A stretch of DNA of 64,000 bases from Schistocerca nitens (Eukaryota; Arthropoda; Insecta; Orthoptera; Acrididae): positions 484,137,376 to 484,201,375 of the forward strand of contig NC_064619.1 in the NCBI RefSeq assembly GCF_023898315.1. The letters run 5' to 3'. Below are positions 10,850-22,499 of this stretch, piece by piece. The notes beneath the pieces were generated by a model, which did no database searches, had not been told where the DNA came from, and saw nothing but the letters and a program-made list of their open reading frames with translations. The translations under genes and the position numbers were made by a program. How positions within the stretch are numbered: position 1 is the first letter of the stretch; each line of letters begins with the position of its first letter.

Positions 10850-11964
10850 TACTGCTTTCACGGAACGGTTGACTGTGATTTTCTTAATTTTTGTTGACGT
10901 GGTGCACCGGAAGTGTCAGTTTGTGGCTAGAAACAAAAGGTTATTGTCAGTCCGTCGCAATTTCACATTTTTTTGTGAGCGGTTTCAGCTACGAACGACA
11001 CAGAAAAGTGTAGCTCATGATCTTCAAAACCATCTGCATTTCATCACCACTACCTGAGAGAAGTTTATACGAATCATGCAGTTCTAGCACCACTAGTTGA
11101 TTCGTGTTCATGCGAGCAATGCAAGTCTTGTAAAGAGTAAAGATATGAAGGATTAAGTTAAATATCTGTCTGTCATTAATATCGATACAGTTGGTTTCGG
11201 TTGCAAAACTGCAAATGAAGATATAGATTGTGGCGTGTGGTCTTAAATGGCGCAGAAGCGCTACTACTGCAGAATCTTTGGATGAAAGTGATTCTAAGAA
11301 ATTCTGAAAGAAAGTGATGAAATTATTGATACAAATGTCTACCAATTCCACATACTCGAGAAAAGAACATTTCCTGAGAACTTTGACGTAAGTTTCAGAG
11401 ACATGTTGACTCTGTCCCTTTTCCACAGTAGCGAAGCTGTTCCGGAATCACTTACCATAACAGTTACAACTGCTCAAATACATCTCAGAGATAAGAGTAA
11501 AAATTTCTGACAGCAGTATGACATTGCAATACTACAGTTTTCAAATACATTACAACTGACAACAGGCGAAGCCGCAAAGATAAGACAAGACGTAAAGTCG
11601 GCACCTTATTATGGATGACGCAAGCCAACAGCCGGTGATAACAAATACGGCCCGTGCACTGAATAGGCTTGAAAGAGAGTGGCTTATGTCTATTAGTAGA
11701 TTGTGGGCGTAAATATTTGTCGAAAGTGAGAGGATTTGAGGGCAAACTGTCCGAATAAGGTCACCGTGCAAAAAAGTGAGAGCGATAATGAATGTATGCA
11801 ATAACCCTATTTTACGAGAAGTTTATGAGCAGTGGGAGGGTGCAACATCTTATCTACTTCGTTCAGACGTAGTTTTTATGACACAGACCTCATAAAACTG
11901 CGTCACCAGGGCAAAGCGTGGTGTATGTGTGTTTTCTGCGGACTAGCCTCTTGTGCTCCGTGGA
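10850..11964. other. Unassigned
   Basis: AT-rich, without recognised genes. The longest frame, 10989-11426 on the minus strand (145 codons), shows no domain I recognise and has AT-biased codons; I treat it as chance. Confidence 0.3.
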
Positions 11965-12139
11965 GGCTCCGCTAACGTACACGTCGCGTCCGCTGTGTGG
12001 AGACATTTCCAAAGCTTAACTGCTACTGTTAAATCTGCTTCATTCGGTAGGAATGGCTCCGCTAACGTACACGTCGCGTCCGCTGTGTGGAGACATTTCC
12101 AAAGCTTAACTGCTACTGTTAAATCTGCTTCATTCGGTA
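11965..12139. repeat. 90-bp tandem duplication
   Basis: 'ggctccgctaacgtacacg' begins at 11965 and at 12055. The copies are identical over the ~85 bp shared. The period is a multiple of three, so a + frame (11953-12180) stays open across both copies, but the peptide resembles nothing I know. Confidence 0.92.
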
Positions 12140-12900
12140 TGCCATCTCACCTATCTTCTTACATTATCACCAAAATGTAGCTCCTTACCTGCGGCAGGAA
12201 ATGACTTTTGCCTTTAATATCATGCCTAAAAATCATATTTATTGTTCCAATGAATTATGCACCATGAGTTGTTTTCATTTAGAGCAGTGGTTTCTAACTA
12301 CGGTGTCGCCACCTTCCTGGGGAGTAAAATGAAATTTTATAAGGGATAAAAATAATAGAAGTCAACTGCGTTTCGGTCACTAAACTAAATTATTTTTCAA
12401 AGATCATTACTATCTCATAAGACAGTATTATCGATTACATAAGTTATCAGTACTTACTGTTTGTTAAATACTAGCCTTAACTCGTGAATATTGAGGAAGT
12501 TACAGTTTGTGAAACGAATATAGGAACAACAGTTTCCTACCATAGTCTACTCACTCCGAACATACTTCTCACATTGTGCCACGCATCTGTAACAATAAAA
12601 TTCAGACATAAGCGTTACATATGCTAAAATACTTCACGAAAATGCCTACTTTGAGTTGTAGGTAGTTCCCGCAATGGATCAGAAATTGCTTCGTTATTAA
12701 TTTCGCAACAGATAAGTGGACTCTTTTGTGTGGACTCAGCGTGTATGTTACTTCAGCCAATAGAAACTACAGACTGTATAATGTACGACTTAATTTCAGT
12801 TATTAATTTTTTACCTCAGTAACAAACGAAGTCTGTAATCAAAGTCCCTTACTGCCAAGGTAACAGCCGAACTGTATGCTGTAGCACTAATAATAAATAT
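12140..12900. other. Unassigned
   Basis: AT-rich and without recognised genes. 'cagtggtttctaactacgg' near 12285 looks like the end of a hAT transposon, but no matching second end was found. Confidence 0.3.
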
Positions 12901-13030
12901 GTAACCAGTAGCCACCAGCAGTGTAGGATGAACATATGAGACTGTCAGCCACTCGTGCTGGTGAAACGTCAGGGAAACCGCTGTATGCCCATCGCTCTAA
13001 CACACGGAGGAAAACGTCTACAGACAACAC
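12901..13030 (+). mobile_element. Penelope-like element 3' fragment with hammerhead-like fold
   Basis: 'ccaccagcagtgtaggatg' and 'gtcagccactcgtgctgg' align with the 3' end of the Penelope-like element at 28240-28330. The fold keeps a stem-II hairpin (cagc/gctg, about 12946-12961), GAAA at 12963-12966, a self-complementary ACGT at 12966-12969 and 13014-13017, and a GTC triplet at 13016-13018. TGTAG (12922-12926) can pair with CTACA (13018-13022) as stem I. The CUGANGA core is not intact. The hammerhead reading is inference from known Penelope-like elements. Confidence 0.5.
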
Positions 13031-13461
13031 GTGAACCCATACAGAGCCACATTTGTCACAACAGATATACAATGCATACTTTACTACATGTACAGCATTC
13101 GTAAATGCTTGTAAAAAATCAGGTATGGTGTATCTCGGCTATCACCAGTGAAGTTCTGTACATGAATGTAATGCAAGTTATTACTATTTCCTAGTTTTTA
13201 CAGCCAATTTGCTGTTATTATTTCACACAGTTATCTGCGTTCTGGACGGTTCCGCGGACTTCGAAACTTTCTGTCTTCCCATGTATAGAATATATCTTTG
13301 TCAATCGTTCAAAAAGGTAAGCGTTTCCAAGAGACAGGAATACATAAACCAATATAAATGTGATTTCTGTTGAAATAAATATAATTTTGAGTAGATTATT
13401 TTTCGTGATGTTCCCTAATAATAAGCCGTAGCAGTCACTTTATCCGTGTTCAGTTCATTAT
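13031..13461. other. Unassigned AT-rich spacer
   Basis: Nothing recognised. Confidence 0.3.
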
Positions 13462-13472
13462 TAGTAATATGA

Positions 13473-13671
13473 AAATGGTTCAAATGGCTCTGAGCACTAT
13501 GGGGCTTAACATCTGAGGTCATCAGTCCCCTAGAACTTAGAACCACTTAAACCTAAATAACCTAAGGACATCACACACATCCCTGACGGAGGCAGGGTTC
13601 GAACCTGCGACCGTAGCGGTCGCCCGGTTACAGACTGAAGCGCCTAGAACCGCTCGGCCACAGCGGCCGGC
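13473..13671 (-). mobile_element. SINE A
   Basis: Full-length reverse copy. Flanking repeats 'tagtaatatga' (13462-13472) and 'tagtaatctga' (13672-13682) differ at one base, which marks the insertion. The sequence at the head/tail junction ('catccctgacggaggcagg') differs from the other copies. Confidence 0.92.
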
Positions 13672-13682
13672 TAGTAATCTGA

Positions 13683-14999
13683 GAAGACGTTTTGTGCAGT
13701 CATGTACGGTAAGAGTCCGGGGTAGTCACATTAAATTGTAATTATCATTTCGATAAAAGAGTTAAGTAATTAATTTCTTGTTTGTTTGCATGTAACTGTC
13801 CAGTCCTGGTTCACACTGAAATATATGTGCTACAGTGCTGCAACGCGTCGCTATAGCACCTAAACAAGAAAGATAAGTTGTGCAGTCTATTGATAAAGTG
13901 ATGTTGTTGTTTGCTCTTCCGTCCGAAGATTAGTCTGATTCTGCCTCCGCTTTAGCCTACCCTACACAAGCATCTTTATCTCTAGTGTGTGTTTCTCCTA
14001 AAAGTTGTCGGGTGTTTCGGCAGATAATTGCAGTATCAATTCTGCATCGTGTAACTGGAGTCTATTGTCACGTCTTTCACGCTCAGAGTCACAGAAAGCG
14101 TTGATTTGTTTCACATTTCAAGCATCAATATTATTAATTCGAAATTTTACGTAACCGTTTCATAAAACGCTCCCAAATTAGTTTACTCCGAAAATCGTTT
14201 TATCTGTGTGTATTAACAGGGACAGTAAAACACAAAGAATAACCAGTACTCAAGCGGCGACTCAGTAGCACTGCATGCTTGGCAGTGACAGTCGGGGTAC
14301 TGTTGTCGCTGCCCTAGCACCGGGTGTTGTTCGAGTTTTACTGTTTCTCTTAGTAAATATCGATAGATCAAATACCGCAGTAGACTAATCTGGCACCGTT
14401 CTATTGAATAGAAACGTAAATTTCGGTTTTAAAAATCATTTTGTCTGTAACGGGAAAGAAACCGACGGTTTCCGTCGTCGCTAGACGTCGCATAAAAGAT
14501 GGGATGAGTATATCTGAAACTTCCTGGCAGATTAAAACTCGTGCCTCGGTCCGGCACACAGCTTTAATCTGCCAGAAAATTTAATCTCAGCGACACTCCT
14601 CTACTGCGTGAAAATTTCATTCGGTATTTGTTTGGATTAGCTCCAGCTACACAATAAAGAAATGACATAGCAGATATGTGCTTTATCACAAGCGAAGATG
14701 CGCCTGACAACTCTTAGTATATAACTTATGCAACCTACATCCATTTTGAACTTCCTTGCTGTATTCGGGCTCCGTTTTCCATCTACCATTTTTAGCTACC
14801 GCACTCCATTGCCACACTGACTAAGCCTCGATGCCGCATATATAAACTGTGAAGCGGTACCTTTTTTTAGTCGTATAGAACCAGAAATTTCTTTTCTCCC
14901 CATTTCAATTCAGTACATCCTAATTAGTTACTCAATATATCCATTTACTATTGAACACCACAATTTTACGATCTTCCATTCTCTGCTTGCCTGAACCAC
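13683..14999. other. Mostly unassigned; small hairpin repeat at 14519-14580
   Basis: No genes recognised. At 14519-14538 'acttcctggcagattaaa' and at about 14562-14578 'ctttaatctgccag' form an inverted repeat, followed by 'ctgcgtgaaaatttcattc'. From memory this resembles an abundant grasshopper repeat, here as a short remnant. Confidence 0.35.
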
Positions 15000-17250
15000 A
15001 ACCTACATGCACTTCCAAAGTACTGTGTTCGAGCTTCGGTCTCCCAGTACATTATTTATTCCCATATCGACTATTCCTTGACGCCTCAGGCTGTAACCTG
15101 TCAATCGATACCATCTCTTAATCACGTGGCGTCACAAATTTCTTTTCTCCCCAGTTCAGTTCAGCACTTCCTTATTAGTTATTCGATGTACTTGTATAAT
15201 CTTGTATCCTCTTCTTGTGTGAACTGTTTATCGTCCACATTTCACTCCCGCACAGTGTTACATCCCACAAAAATAACTTTAGAATTGTCTAAATTTATAT
15301 TCCGTGCTAACAAATTTATCTCTTTTGAAAACACTTTTATCCCTATTGCCAGCCTCTGTTCTATGTTCTCTCTACTTCAGCCAACATCAGTGTTATTTTG
15401 CTGTTAAAATAGAAAAAGCCACTGACTAGTTATTCATAATGTAATTCTATCAGCATCCCTTGATTTAATTCGACTACACTCCACTCCCCTTGTTTGGCTT
15501 TTGTTGATGTTAGATTTTTAACCAATTTTTAAGATGAAATCCGTTCCATTCAACTGATCTTCCACATCTTTTGCTGTCTCTAACTTCACAGTTTACGTCT
15601 TCTCCCTGAAATTTAATTTATTTTCCAAATGTCTCCCTGATTTCCCCTACAGCTTGTTAAATGTACAGATTAAATAACATTGGCGATAGGCTACAACCAA
15701 CTCTCCCTCCCTTCTCGAGCATTGTAACCCTTTCATGTCCTTCGACTTAAATGCGGTTTGGTTTGCGTACACTTTGTCAAAACCTTCCATTCCTGTATTT
15801 ATTCCTGCTACGTTCATAACTGCAAACAGTGTATTCCAGTCAATAATGTCTAAACTTTCTATAATTCTACAGATCACATAAACGTAGGTTTGTTCAATTT
15901 AACCTATTTTCTACGATAAGTAAAAGATAAGACTGCCTCACTTGTTCTTACATTTCTTCAGAATCCAAACTGGTCTTTCCAGAATTCGGTTCCTAACAGT
16001 TCTTTTTTGCATTTTTTTGTAAATAATTCGTGTCATTATATCACAACCACGAATTATTAAACTAATAGTTCTGTAATATTCGCAGCTGACAACACCTGTG
16101 CTTTGTAGAGTTAGGTTGTTTACAATCCTCTTTAAGTATGAGGTTTTTTTTTTTCTGTCTTACATATATTGTGCACAGGGCGAAATGCTTTTGTCGTGGC
16201 CACCTATCCCAGACATCTCAATAATCTGACGGAATATCGTCTAGTCCGGAGACGGTGTTCCGGTTTAAGACATTCAGTGGTCAGTCAATACTTTTCGCAC
16301 CATCATATTTCTTATTTCATGTACATTTACTTCATCTTTCCTTTCAACAACATGGTCTCTAATTTCATGTACTTCGTACAGTCCTGTAAACACCACCCCA
16401 ACTTCTTTGGTTCATTCTGATTTGTCAGTTCTTGATATTCATATAGCAGTTTCTCTTCTCTCCAACGCTCTCTTTTAATTTTGCTATTGGTGGCATCTCT
16501 CCTGCAGTCGTCCGTGCTCCTACAGCATTCCATTTGACCTCTATCCAATTTTACTTCCTCTTGTCACGCTTTCTTTGTATCACATTTAGACGTCTTTATT
16601 CTCTTTTGATTGCTTCATTTGCTGCATTTGTATATTTCTCCTTTCGTCAATGAAATTCAATATCTCGTATCTTACCCAAGGATATCTACTGAGCCTTGTT
16701 TTTTGCCTACTTAGTGGTCTGCTGCTGTCTCTATTTCACCTTCCAACACCACCCATTCTTCTTACATACCTTTCCACTGTTTCACACTATCGTGGCCAGA
16801 TGCTTCTTCGAAACTGTCAACAACCTCTGTTTCTTTCAGTTTATTCAGGCCGAATATAATCTGCCGCTGGAAATGTTCTGCAGTTTAAAATCTGATTTCT
16901 AAATATCTGTCTTACCGTTACATAGTCAGTGATAAAGTTTATGTGTTTCCGAAACTTTATCATGTACATAAACCGCTTTTATGACTCTTCAGTCAAATGT
17001 TAGCAAATAAATTGTCTTTACTGCAAAATTCTGCTAGGTGAATTTAACTTCTACTCATTTCAACTAGTTCCTGTTCTTCTGGCTTTATTCTCTTTTTCTG
17101 CCAACGAATTCCAGTCTCCCATCACAACTAAATTTTTTTTCCCTCAACTGTCTCAACAGGTTATCTCTTTTATCATATCATACATTCTACCAGACTCCCT
17201 CCTCCCTCCCCCCATCCTCTTTTTTTTTCTCCTTTTGAGTCATTTGTCTT
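15000..17250 (-). pseudogene. RTE-type LINE remnant (endonuclease to RT)
   Basis: Decayed non-LTR retrotransposon read on the minus strand. Near 17115 'VVMGDWNSLA' matches the conserved 'GDFN' block of apurinic-type endonucleases. From about 15880 downward, 'DIIDWNTLFAVM' and 'KVYANQTA' match the start of the reverse transcriptase palm. Near 15230 'LCGSEMWTI' matches the C-terminal 'lyGsEtWt' block. These motifs occur in the order expected for an RTE-like ORF, with many stops and frameshifts. The low-complexity look of the + strand (runs of c and t) is the complement of this purine-rich gene. Edges are approximate. Confidence 0.6.
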
Positions 17251-17995
17251 TAGACTGGTTTGACGCGTGCAGCCACGAATTCATCTCTCGTGCAAACATC
17301 ATATCAGGGTAACACTTGCGTCCTACGCCCTCGGTTATTTGTTAGCTGTATCCCGCTCTCTGTATTTGCCTACAGTTTTTATTCTCTACAGCTCCATCGA
17401 GTACCATGGAAGCTACTTGTCATAACTTCCATCCTGTCAACCTTTCCTTTCTTCTGTCGGTGTTTTCCCAATGTTCCTTATTTCGCCGACTTTGCGGAGT
17501 ACCTCTTCCTTTATTATCTCATCAGTCAACATTATGTTCAATATCCATCTGTAGCACTAAATCTCAAGTGCTTCGATTATCTTCTGTTCCGCTTTTCTCT
17601 CAGTCCATGTTTCACTTTAGTATAATGATGTGCTCCAAACGCACCTTCTCAGAAATTTCTTCGTCATATTAAGGCCGATGTTTAATACTAACAGACTTCT
17701 CTTGGCTGGGAATGCCCTCTTTGCCTGCGTTAATCCGGTTTTTATGTCCTTCTACGTGCGTCATGTCATTTTTCTCGTCATGTATTATTTTGATTTCAAA
17801 ACTTAACTTCGCCTACTTCGTGGCCCCCCGTTTTTAATGTTACGTTCATCATTAACCTAATTTCTGTTACTCATCTTTACTTTCGTCTAGTTTAGTTTTA
17901 CTGTCATATCATATTCTGTACTCTTTAGGCTGTTAATTCGATTCAGCTCGTCCCATAATTCGTCTTCAGTTTCAGGTTTCTTCAGCAAATATCGT
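17251..17995 (-). pseudogene. RTE-type LINE remnant (RT C-terminal part)
   Basis: The minus strand reads 'QAKRAFPAKRSLL' (about 17720), 'LRRCVWSTSLY' (about 17630) and 'SETWT', the C-terminal blocks of RTE-like reverse transcriptases. 'NRLKSTEYDM'-like sequence precedes them near 17930. It lies upstream, in the minus direction, of the endonuclease of the next copy, so this is a separate element or a rearranged piece. Confidence 0.55.
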
Positions 17996-18209
17996 TCCAG
18001 CCGGGATTTAAAAGATCTTTGGAATATTTAACATAAAATAAAGCCGAAGAGATAGATAACTTTCCATCGGAATTTCTAAAATCTCTGCTACAAAACGACT
18101 GTTCACGTTGGTGTGTATAATGTATCAGGTTGGTGATGTGCCATCTGCACAAGAGCGAACAAGTGCGAGAATTATTGCACAGTCATCTTAACAGCTCATG
18201 CGTCAAGCT

Positions 18210-18640
18210 GCTGACAAACACAGATAGCAAAGGAAAAATCCCTTAAGAAAAATCAGGACACACTCGTAAGATTTATCGACATACAAGCTGCGTTCGACAA
18301 TGTGGAATGGTGCAAGACATTCGAAATTCTGATAAAAAACAGTAGGAAGCTGTTGGTAAAGACTGATAATTCACAACATTTAAATTAATCAAGAAGGTAC
18401 AATAAGAATGGTAGACCAAGAGCAAAATGATCGGATTAAAAAGGGTGTAGTTCAGCGATGTGCTCTTTTACCCGTACTGTTCATACACACATCTAACAAG
18501 CAGTGACAACAATAAGAGAAAGATTTAAGAGTGAGATTAAAATTCAGCCTGAAGACATAGCTGTTCTCACTGAAACTGGAGGCGAATTACGGGACGAGTA
18601 GAGTGAAAGAACAGCCTAAAGAGTGCGGAATATAGATTGA
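18210..18640 (+). pseudogene. RTE-type LINE RT palm remnant
   Basis: The + strand gives 'FIDIQAAFDNVEW', 'IKKGVVQRCALLPVLF' and 'EDIAVLTET' in order. These correspond to the RT blocks 'F.D...AFDnV.W', 'i.kGvrQGc.LSP.LF' and 'ADDia.la'. The Tyr/Phe-Ala-Asp-Asp core is degraded ('EDIAV' remains). Frameshifts and stops are present. It runs opposite to the debris at 15-18 kb. Confidence 0.55.
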
Positions 18641-20390
18641 GAGCGGTCTTACGTAACAGCAATACAGAACTCATTCGTATTGGAATTTCTGTAGTAGTAT
18701 TAACACAATGTTATTAGCTTTTTGATTCTAGGGGGAGATTATTAGACGGAAACTAAGTCTTCGCAACGCTGCATAGTATCGACAAAATCGTTTATCTAGA
18801 AATCTCGAAATCACAAATAATATGAGTCGATATGGCAGTTCGGTCGTTGTCCGAATTATGTACTAACAGGACATCGTTGAAGAATGAGGCGATACTATAT
18901 CTGAAATCTGTAGAGAAAGGGTTCTGCCTTTTTAAGCAGTTCGCAAGAGGATTAATGGGTACAAGCATGGAAAAGGGCTTTTGCTATCGCTTATTAAAAA
19001 AACAGGCGTGGCTTGCTCAAAACTCGTTCCGCTTATCGCCCGGTTTTAATCGGGCATTTTAAATTCCTCGCGAAAGGTGCAGTAAATATTCTCAGAGACT
19101 GCGAGTAAACGCAGCAACCGATTCTTGCACTATTTTCTACTGGCGAGTCTTTAATGTCCTGAAACTAAGTATTCTGATAGCAGCTGTTTGCTTCCTGAAA
19201 TGTTTCCGCCACTAGACCTATTGCAATTCGTATGGTTTCCGCCTCTGTAGTAGTTTACGCCCGTATTTCGCAATGCAACATGTGTGGTCCGGAACCAGCC
19301 GGAATACCTCAACCTTTTCAGAACAGGCTGTCCTATCACCACTATTATACATCTTCTATTTTATTAAGTAAAATTTTTTGAAAATAAAAAGAAATCAATA
19401 CACAGCTACAATTTTCTTGGTATTTAGGAATACACGTCATTGTGTGACTACAGCTAATGATCCTTTACAGTGTACATTCACCGTTTTTTTACATTTGAAT
19501 GGTATGTTATCTGTTACGTATTAAAATATGTTGTACTACACTGTCAAATGGATTTGTCAAATATTCTATTTCACTATTGGAAATGGCTCCTCATTATATT
19601 TTTTGGTCAGCTTTTATAAAATGGTTTTATATCCGACTTGCGTGTAGAAAATTTTCTTAGGCTACTTTTCCTCCATTTATTTATAGATCAGAAGATGGTT
19701 GTACAACCGAAGTTTTTACGTTAAAAATAGTAAGCTACAGTAAGACCTCCATCTCCTCCCTGATAATGGAGTGGAAATACTGAAACAAAATTCATTTACC
19801 TACGATTTTGTACTTTTAACATATAGGCCAGTCATGGTATGGAGAAACCTCATTTGCTCTCGTATTTTCTGCGTTTTCATGCTACCACAGTAGTACCTAA
19901 ACCAAACCCTGTGTGCAAAAAATTCGGACTTTCTCAAAATATTATGATGGGAGCACAGTTTTAAGCAAAGCGAATAACTGATATGTGCCTATTAATGACA
20001 AGAAAATGCATGACCTAAGGCGATTTCTAGCATTGCTATCAAAAGAACAAATCATCCAGCACACTGAAATACGCAACTGTCAAACGTGTGACGAAGAATG
20101 AGCCATGAGTGGAGTTTAATTCCACAGGTAATGCTAAATAGGTATAATTAGTTTAATTTTCCCATATTAACAATAAAGTATAAGATAAGTAATGATCTGT
20201 GCGTATTTATTAGAAAATACTGACCACAGATGTCAACTAAATACATTTTAACTTAACATCAAGAACATTTGTCACGATTGCCTACAGCACATTGGCCATT
20301 CTTCCCTTTATATTCATTTTAACCGGAATTTGAGAATAATTTTAAGACTTTGGAGTTTTTTGTATCTCCTAAAAAGTTTAGTTACATGGA
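18641..20390. other. Unassigned
   Basis: No recognised genes or repeats. Short open frames (for example 18832-19062 +) lack known motifs. Confidence 0.3.
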
Positions 20391-20859
20391 CACGTGAGGT
20401 TTCTCAATATTCTCGTCCTGTGTCAGCGTCACGCTCCACTAATTCATCTTCTAGATGGAGCAGAAACGTCTGACACACGACGCTACTTATCGGCGCACTT
20501 CTTAACGGGGACGATAGGTAGCCCAAGAAATCCGAAAATCCCAAAATCAGATACAGACTTGGACAGACAAACCACCCAACAATGAATACCTGGAATGTGA
20601 CTTCCAAACCAATGGTACCATCTGAATCGATGAAGCCCTGCAATACCATTCAAAATGTCACTTCAAACTCTTCCAGTAACCAGGTGTCGGAAAAAGCTGC
20701 TTAGCACAATTGTAGCTAAGTCACTGAAGTCCTCTGCTGTAACAACATGTTCTAGAATCCAAAGGCAAAAATTTACAAAACTATGGTGCGCTCTGCAGAT
20801 ATTTATCGCCGAAAGCGTCCTCCAGTAACTAAAAAAGCGTGGTAAACTCTTCAGACAAT

Positions 20860-21200
20860 AAAGACGAAGATGCTTCGGTGGATCCTCGCACCGACTCGAT
20901 ATATCCTCATAAGACATGAAGGGGTTCGAGGAAATTTTAGTGTCTCTCCTATTGTGGAGAGAGTGAGACAAGTTCATCTCTACTTGCACGGTCACGTAAT
21001 CAGAAGGCAAGGCAAACTGCAAACAGACCTCTCCTATTTTACATACGAACCCATGAAAAATCGTAAAAGTGTTGGAATGGCAAGTCCGACTTGATGACGT
21101 TGGCTCTAAGCCCAAGACTGGAAGGTGGCAACAACAGAGATAAATGGAAGAGAACTGATAAAACAGCAGACCCAGTAGTTGCGGGATAAACGCTAAGAAT
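20860..21200 (+). pseudogene. RTE-type LINE 3' end
   Basis: The + strand encodes 'KMLRWILAPTRY', 'IRHEGVRGNFSVSPIVERVR' and 'LYLHGHVIRRQGK'. These match the conserved C-terminal tail of RTE-like ORFs ('MLRWm.GvTr..rirNe.ir..f.vapi..k.re.rLrw.GHV.R'). A degraded 'ADPVVAG' follows near 21170, the usual end of such proteins. 5'-truncated. Confidence 0.65.
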
Positions 21201-22399
21201 GAGGCTAAGCCTTTTCATTTACACTTATTTTTGTTTACTGTCTGACTAGCTTCTTATTGCTTATTTGTTCTTACATTTACGTCATTCTCAAAAAGAAGAA
21301 AATCTAATTTAGTTAAAATAAATAAATATTTCAGTCATATTCGATTCTATGGGAGTGATTCGGCCTCACGTTCACGTATTTTAACATCTGCGACTACACA
21401 TACGCCGTATAAGCCTAGGATTCGATAACGGAAATTTCAAAGTCATAGTGGAAAAACAATGTTGGTGAAGTATTATTTCTGCGATGTTTACAAGAAACAA
21501 GATACAAGCAATATTTTTAAAAAAAATTAAAGGAGACCTGGTTCAGTGGTAAGAAAGTTCGTATTACACATTGCGCTACACGTTTCACCATAAATGGAGA
21601 AAGTAGTACCAAAATACTTACGAATACTTCTTCCGTCAAAATTTTTTAATATCCTAACTGCCTCATGAGTATATCGGAAAACCTCCGCAAATCAAATAGA
21701 CTATGTGAAGTCTGTGTAGTTAGTTTAGGGATACGAGCCTTAAGAGAGTCATAGAATGTCTCAAACTGAAGGTGTTATTATCATCGGACGCTAGTATCAA
21801 TAAACTTTGCCTTACCATATATAACTGAAAATTTTTTTAATTATTCGCACAGTTCACTGTATTTCAAGTTAACGTCTTTAATAACCTTGCTCGTCAAGAG
21901 TCTTAAAAATAACTGTTTCGTCTAGGAGACTACGACGAGTGTAGGAGGAGTGTAAGACAGTGTACATATTTCGTGGTGATGATGAGAAACAGAAGAGAAG
22001 AAGAAAATCCTACCCAATATGTAGCTTCTCAATCAGCGCCAGGCTGATCTATCTTTGAAGGACAATGTCAACATGTCACATACCCTCACTCGCTGAGACA
22101 ATACGGAGCAATGTTCAACCTTGACGAGCAAACACTTGTGATCCCTTTTAAAACACCAGACTTCAAACCAGCAAAAGGGTTCATAAGTGAACATGGTTTC
22201 AGAGATGCATTTTGAAGAAAATTCTGTCAAAACTAAGCTTCTAAGTAGAAAAATTTGCAGTTTTTAAAATTTATTTAGTGTTTTTTTTTTTTAATTCGTT
22301 CACGAGACATACAACTAGCAGACGAATAAGGACGACGTTATTTCAGTACACATTGGTAAACATTATCGTAATAAGCGTCCAAGGACATGGATAAATAGA
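21201..22399. other. Unassigned AT-rich region
   Basis: Nothing recognised. Confidence 0.3.
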
Positions 22400-22495
22400 T
22401 GAAAAACAAAAATAAAAATAATAATAGAGTTTCGAACACGGGACGCAAAAGTGTGAAACCGCGACGTTAGCCACTATGTCACCTCTTTCGTTGAA
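22400..22495 (-). mobile_element. Possible tRNA-derived SINE head
   Basis: On the minus strand 'ggtgacatagtggctaacg' resembles a tRNA box A region and 'gtgttcgaaactc' a box B, about 45 bp apart. No full tRNA cloverleaf and no duplication were found, so it is probably the head of an old SINE. Confidence 0.4.
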
Positions 22496-22499
22496 CTGT

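Noticed and set aside
10989..11426. 145-codon minus-strand frame as a host gene
   Set aside because: No motif, AT-biased composition, and no splice or start context that supports it.
12284..12330. Possible hAT transposon end ('cagtggtttctaactacgg')
   Set aside because: No matching inverted end, 8-bp duplication or transposase was found.
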